From Myxococcales bacterium (GTDB lineage Bacteria > Myxococcota_A > Polyangia > GCA-2747355), in NCBI GenBank assembly GCA_020431405.1, contig JAGQIK010000237.1, forward strand, positions 1 to 53,442: a stretch of DNA of 53,442 nucleotides, read 5' to 3'. Position numbers and translations under genes: made by a program. Each line of letters starts with the position of its first letter. The first letter of the stretch is position 1. The notes under the pieces were generated by a model. That model was not told the DNA's origin. It did not search any database and was given only the letters and a program-made list of their open reading frames with translations. Below are positions 51,215 through 53,442 of the stretch, in pieces.

Positions 51215-53265
51215 AGCTGCCGTTCCTTCGCGCCAAGGACCCGGACAAGGAAAAGCGCCGGCGCGACGACCCGCGGCGCGCGCGCCGCTGGCTGGTGGTG
51301 CGCATGGTGCTCGGCGCGCTGCTCGTCTTCGGGCTCTTCTCGGTGATCATCTGGCGCGCGTACTCGCTGCAGGTCGTCGACGGCAAGCGCATGCGCGAGA
51401 TGGCCGAGCAGCAGTACCTCAAGCAGATCCAGCTGCCGCCACGGCGCGGCACGATCTACGACCGCCACGGCGCGCCGCTGGCCGTCAGCGTCGACGTCGA
51501 CTCGGTCTACGCCAACCCGCGCATGATCGGCGCCAAGAAGGCACCCGAGGTCGCCGCTCGACTCGCCGCCGTGCTCGAGCTCGACAAGTGGGCGCTGACC
51601 AAGCAGCTGTCGTCGAAGCGCTACTTCACCTGGGTGGCGCGGCGCATCGATCCGCAGCGCGCCAAGGCGATCAAGGCGCTCAAGATCCGTGGCGTGTTCC
51701 TCACGCCCGAGAGCCGGCGCTTCTATCCCAACCAGGGGCTCGGCGGCGTGGTGGTGGGCTTCGCCGGGCTCGACGCCAAGGGCCTCGAGGGCGTGGAGCT
51801 GCGCTTCAACGAGCGCCTGCGCGGCACCAAGAAGCGGCTCAAGGGGCTACGTGACGCGCTGGGGCGGCCGGTGCTCACCCACGGTCACCAGCAGGCGGCC
51901 AACGGCGGCCACGAGCTGGTCCTCAGCATCGACAAGTTCATCCAGCACGAGACCGAGGCGGCGCTCGCCGACGCCTACGAGACCGTCGACAAGGAGCGCG
52001 GCGGCTGGGTCACGGCGGTGGTGCTCGACCCGCGAAGCGGCGACGTGCTCGCCATGGCCAACGCGCCGAGCTACGACCCCAACCGCTACGCACAGTTCAA
52101 GCCCGAGCTCAGGCGAAACCGCGCTATCAGCGACGCCTTCGAGCCCGGCTCGACGATCAAGCCCTTCACGGTGGCCGGCGCGCTGCAGCTGGGCCACATC
52201 CGCGCCGACCAGAGCTTCGACTGCGAGAAGGGGCGCTTCAAGGTCGGGCGCTACTGGATTCACGACTCCAAGCCGCACGGCGACCTCGACGTCAAAGCGT
52301 GCCTGCAGAAGTCGTCGAACATCTGCCTCAGCAAGATCGCGATGCAGATGGGCAAGGGCGCGCTCTACAAGACGCTGGCGGGCTTTGGCTTCGGCCGCGC
52401 GTCGGGCGTCGAGCTTCCCGGCGAGCGCGCCGGCAAGCTGCGCCGGCCGCGGCGCGTCTCCGATGTCGGCCTAGCGAACATGTCGTTCGGTCACGGCATG
52501 ACGACCACGGTGCTGCAGCTGGCGCGTGCGTTCGGCGCCATCGCCAACGACGGCGTGCTGATGCGGCCGCGCCTGCTTCTGCGCGTGCGCGGGCCGCTGG
52601 GCGAGACCAAGCGCGAGATCAAGCCGCGCGGCGCGCGCGTGCTGTCGAGCGGCGTGGCGCGCACGGTGCGCGACATGCTCGTCTCGGTGACGCAGCCTGG
52701 CGGCACGGCCGTCGAGGCGGCGCTCGAGCGCTACACGGTGGCCGGCAAGACAGGCACCGCGCAGAAGGTCGATCCCGTCACCGGCACCTACGCCAAGGAC
52801 CGCTGGGTGGCGTCGTTTGTCGGGCTGGCGCCTGCGAGCCGCCCGCGGCTGGTCATCGCGGTGGTGGTCAACGAGCCCGGCGGCGACAAGCACTACGGCG
52901 GCGAGGTCGCGGGGCCGATCTTCAAGCGCATCGCGGCCAAGGCGCTGCGCTACCTCGGCGTGCGCCCCGACCGCGAGCCGAGCAAGAAGAAGACGGTGGC
53001 GGTGACCAGTGTCGCGGGTGCGATCGGCACCGCGGCGACGAGCGACTTCGATCCCGCGCCGCCGCTTCCCGGCGAGCGCCCTGGCGGCCAGGTGCTGGTG
53101 CCCGACTTCACCGGCCTGAGCGTCGTCGAGGCACTCGAGGCGGCGCGCCGCGCTGGGCTGCGCCTGCGCATCGATGGCCACGGTCAGGCGGTGGCGCAGT
53201 CGCCCGGCCCTGGGCCGACGGCGGCCAACACCGTCGCGCGCGTTCGCTTCCGCCCGCCCGGCTAG
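51211..53265 (+). CDS. ftsI: Division transpeptidase FtsI (PBP3) with PASTA domain
   Basis: 684 residues from TTG 51211, overlapping the ftsL stop (TTGA). One membrane helix (~28-49) after a very basic N-terminus, a PBP dimerisation domain (~70-215, PPRRGTIYDRHG), then the transpeptidase with S314-T-I-K317, S368-x-N370 and K513-T-G-T516, all intact. It cross-links septal peptidoglycan. Residues ~625-684 form one PASTA domain (VPDFTGLSVVEALEAARRAG), as in Gram-positive PBP2x and many delta-type FtsI proteins, but absent from E. coli FtsI. Confidence 0.96.
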   Translation: MKLPFLRAKDPDKEKRRRDDPRRARRWLVVRMVLGALLVFGLFSVIIWRAYSLQVVDGKRMREMAEQQYLKQIQLPPRRGTIYDRHGAPLAVSVDVDSVYANPRMIGAKKAPEVAARLAAVLELDKWALTKQLSSKRYFTWVARRIDPQRAKAIKALKIRGVFLTPESRRFYPNQGLGGVVVGFAGLDAKGLEGVELRFNERLRGTKKRLKGLRDALGRPVLTHGHQQAANGGHELVLSIDKFIQHETEAALADAYETVDKERGGWVTAVVLDPRSGDVLAMANAPSYDPNRYAQFKPELRRNRAISDAFEPGSTIKPFTVAGALQLGHIRADQSFDCEKGRFKVGRYWIHDSKPHGDLDVKACLQKSSNICLSKIAMQMGKGALYKTLAGFGFGRASGVELPGERAGKLRRPRRVSDVGLANMSFGHGMTTTVLQLARAFGAIANDGVLMRPRLLLRVRGPLGETKREIKPRGARVLSSGVARTVRDMLVSVTQPGGTAVEAALERYTVAGKTGTAQKVDPVTGTYAKDRWVASFVGLAPASRPRLVIAVVVNEPGGDKHYGGEVAGPIFKRIAAKALRYLGVRPDREPSKKKTVAVTSVAGAIGTAATSDFDPAPPLPGERPGGQVLVPDFTGLSVVEALEAARRAGLRLRIDGHGQAVAQSPGPGPTAANTVARVRFRPPG

Positions 53266-53281
53266 TGCTATCGTGAGCGGC

Positions 53282-53442
53282 ATGCGGCTTGGCGACGTGC
53301 TGCCCGATCTCGCGCCCGAGCTCGGCGACCTCGAAGTCTCGAGCGTCTGCGACGATTCGCGCGCCGTCACGCCGGGCGCGCTGTTTGTCGCCATCGCAGG
53401 GCTGACCGTCGACGGTCACGACTACGCGCGCACGGCGGCCGA
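53282..53442 (+). CDS. murE: MurE ligase, N-terminal part (runs off window)
   Basis: 53 complete codons before the window ends. MRLGDVLPDLAPE leads to VSSVCDDSRAVTPGALFVAIAG and VDGHDYA, the N-terminal UDP-binding domain of MurE, which adds the third amino acid (usually meso-diaminopimelate in this group) to UDP-MurNAc-L-Ala-D-Glu. The DSRxVxPGxLFVAxxG pattern also occurs in MurF, but the order after ftsI favours MurE. It starts 16 bp after the ftsI stop. Confidence 0.9.
   Translation, partial: MRLGDVLPDLAPELGDLEVSSVCDDSRAVTPGALFVAIAGLTVDGHDYARTAA

Overview
The window is GC-rich and almost fully coding. It looks like a chromosomal segment of a Myxococcota (delta-type) bacterium. Supporting features are a MYXO-CTERM-type C-terminus on a secreted protein, a small PilZ-like protein of the Myxococcus paralogous type, many lipoproteins with acidic or Cys-rich linkers, a 1631-residue TPR protein, thrombospondin type-3 calcium repeats and an RCC1-repeat lipoprotein. 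The genus cannot be decided from the sequence. Nanocystineae/Haliangium-like relatives are a guess.

Layout. 1-6863: N-terminus of a leftward lipoprotein, then rightward Nudix, aminotransferase and giant TPR genes. 6873-10791: a leftward run led by RNase G (rng, pilZ-like, J-domain, DUF4178-like, LamG lipoprotein). 10792-11634: an 843-bp gene-free, relatively AT-rich stretch with a CTTA-motif cluster, a UUCG hairpin, a terminator and three stacked hairpins. 11635-16758: a small membrane protein, a MYXO-CTERM glycosidase-like protein, a Cys-rich lipoprotein and a diiron protein. 16767-21264: a leftward trio (LeuC-LeuD-type hydratase fusion, zinc-ribbon membrane protein, left-handed beta-helix protein). 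21323-27930: metK with a strong promoter, and ahcY (two steps of the SAM cycle), flanking two large lipoprotein genes. 28070-35766: a rightward run with an LptF/G permease, a degenerate P1B-ATPase, an FHA-GAF-cyclase-like protein, a secreted lipase and an OmpA-like protein. 35831-38095: leftward fic-like and lysA genes separated by a 159-bp inverted-repeat element. 38457-42474: an operon of two beta-propeller lipoproteins and a beta-barrel. 42500-48673: a small Cys-rich lipoprotein, a 1497-residue metzincin lipoprotein and an outer-membrane barrel, all leftward. 49269-53442: the start of the division/cell-wall (dcw) cluster, mraZ-rsmH-ftsL-ftsI-murE, with a MraZ operator.

Most housekeeping content is ordinary: SAM cycle, RNA processing, lysine/diaminopimelate synthesis and the dcw cluster. 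The unusual content is a set of proteins that keep a recognisable enzyme fold but lack catalytic residues. They are a P-type ATPase without DKTGT, CPC or GDGxND; an FHA-GAF protein whose class III cyclase domain has lost transition-state residues; and a Fic-fold protein whose catalytic His is Tyr. Two further sensor/enzyme motifs, in the PilZ and Nudix genes, are also imperfect. The best candidates for something undescribed are the pseudo-P-type ATPase next to the pseudo-cyclase, the degenerate Fic protein with its neighbouring inverted-repeat element, and the putative noncoding RNA near 11.1-11.5 kb. All functional statements come from reading motifs by eye. No database search or structure prediction was run.
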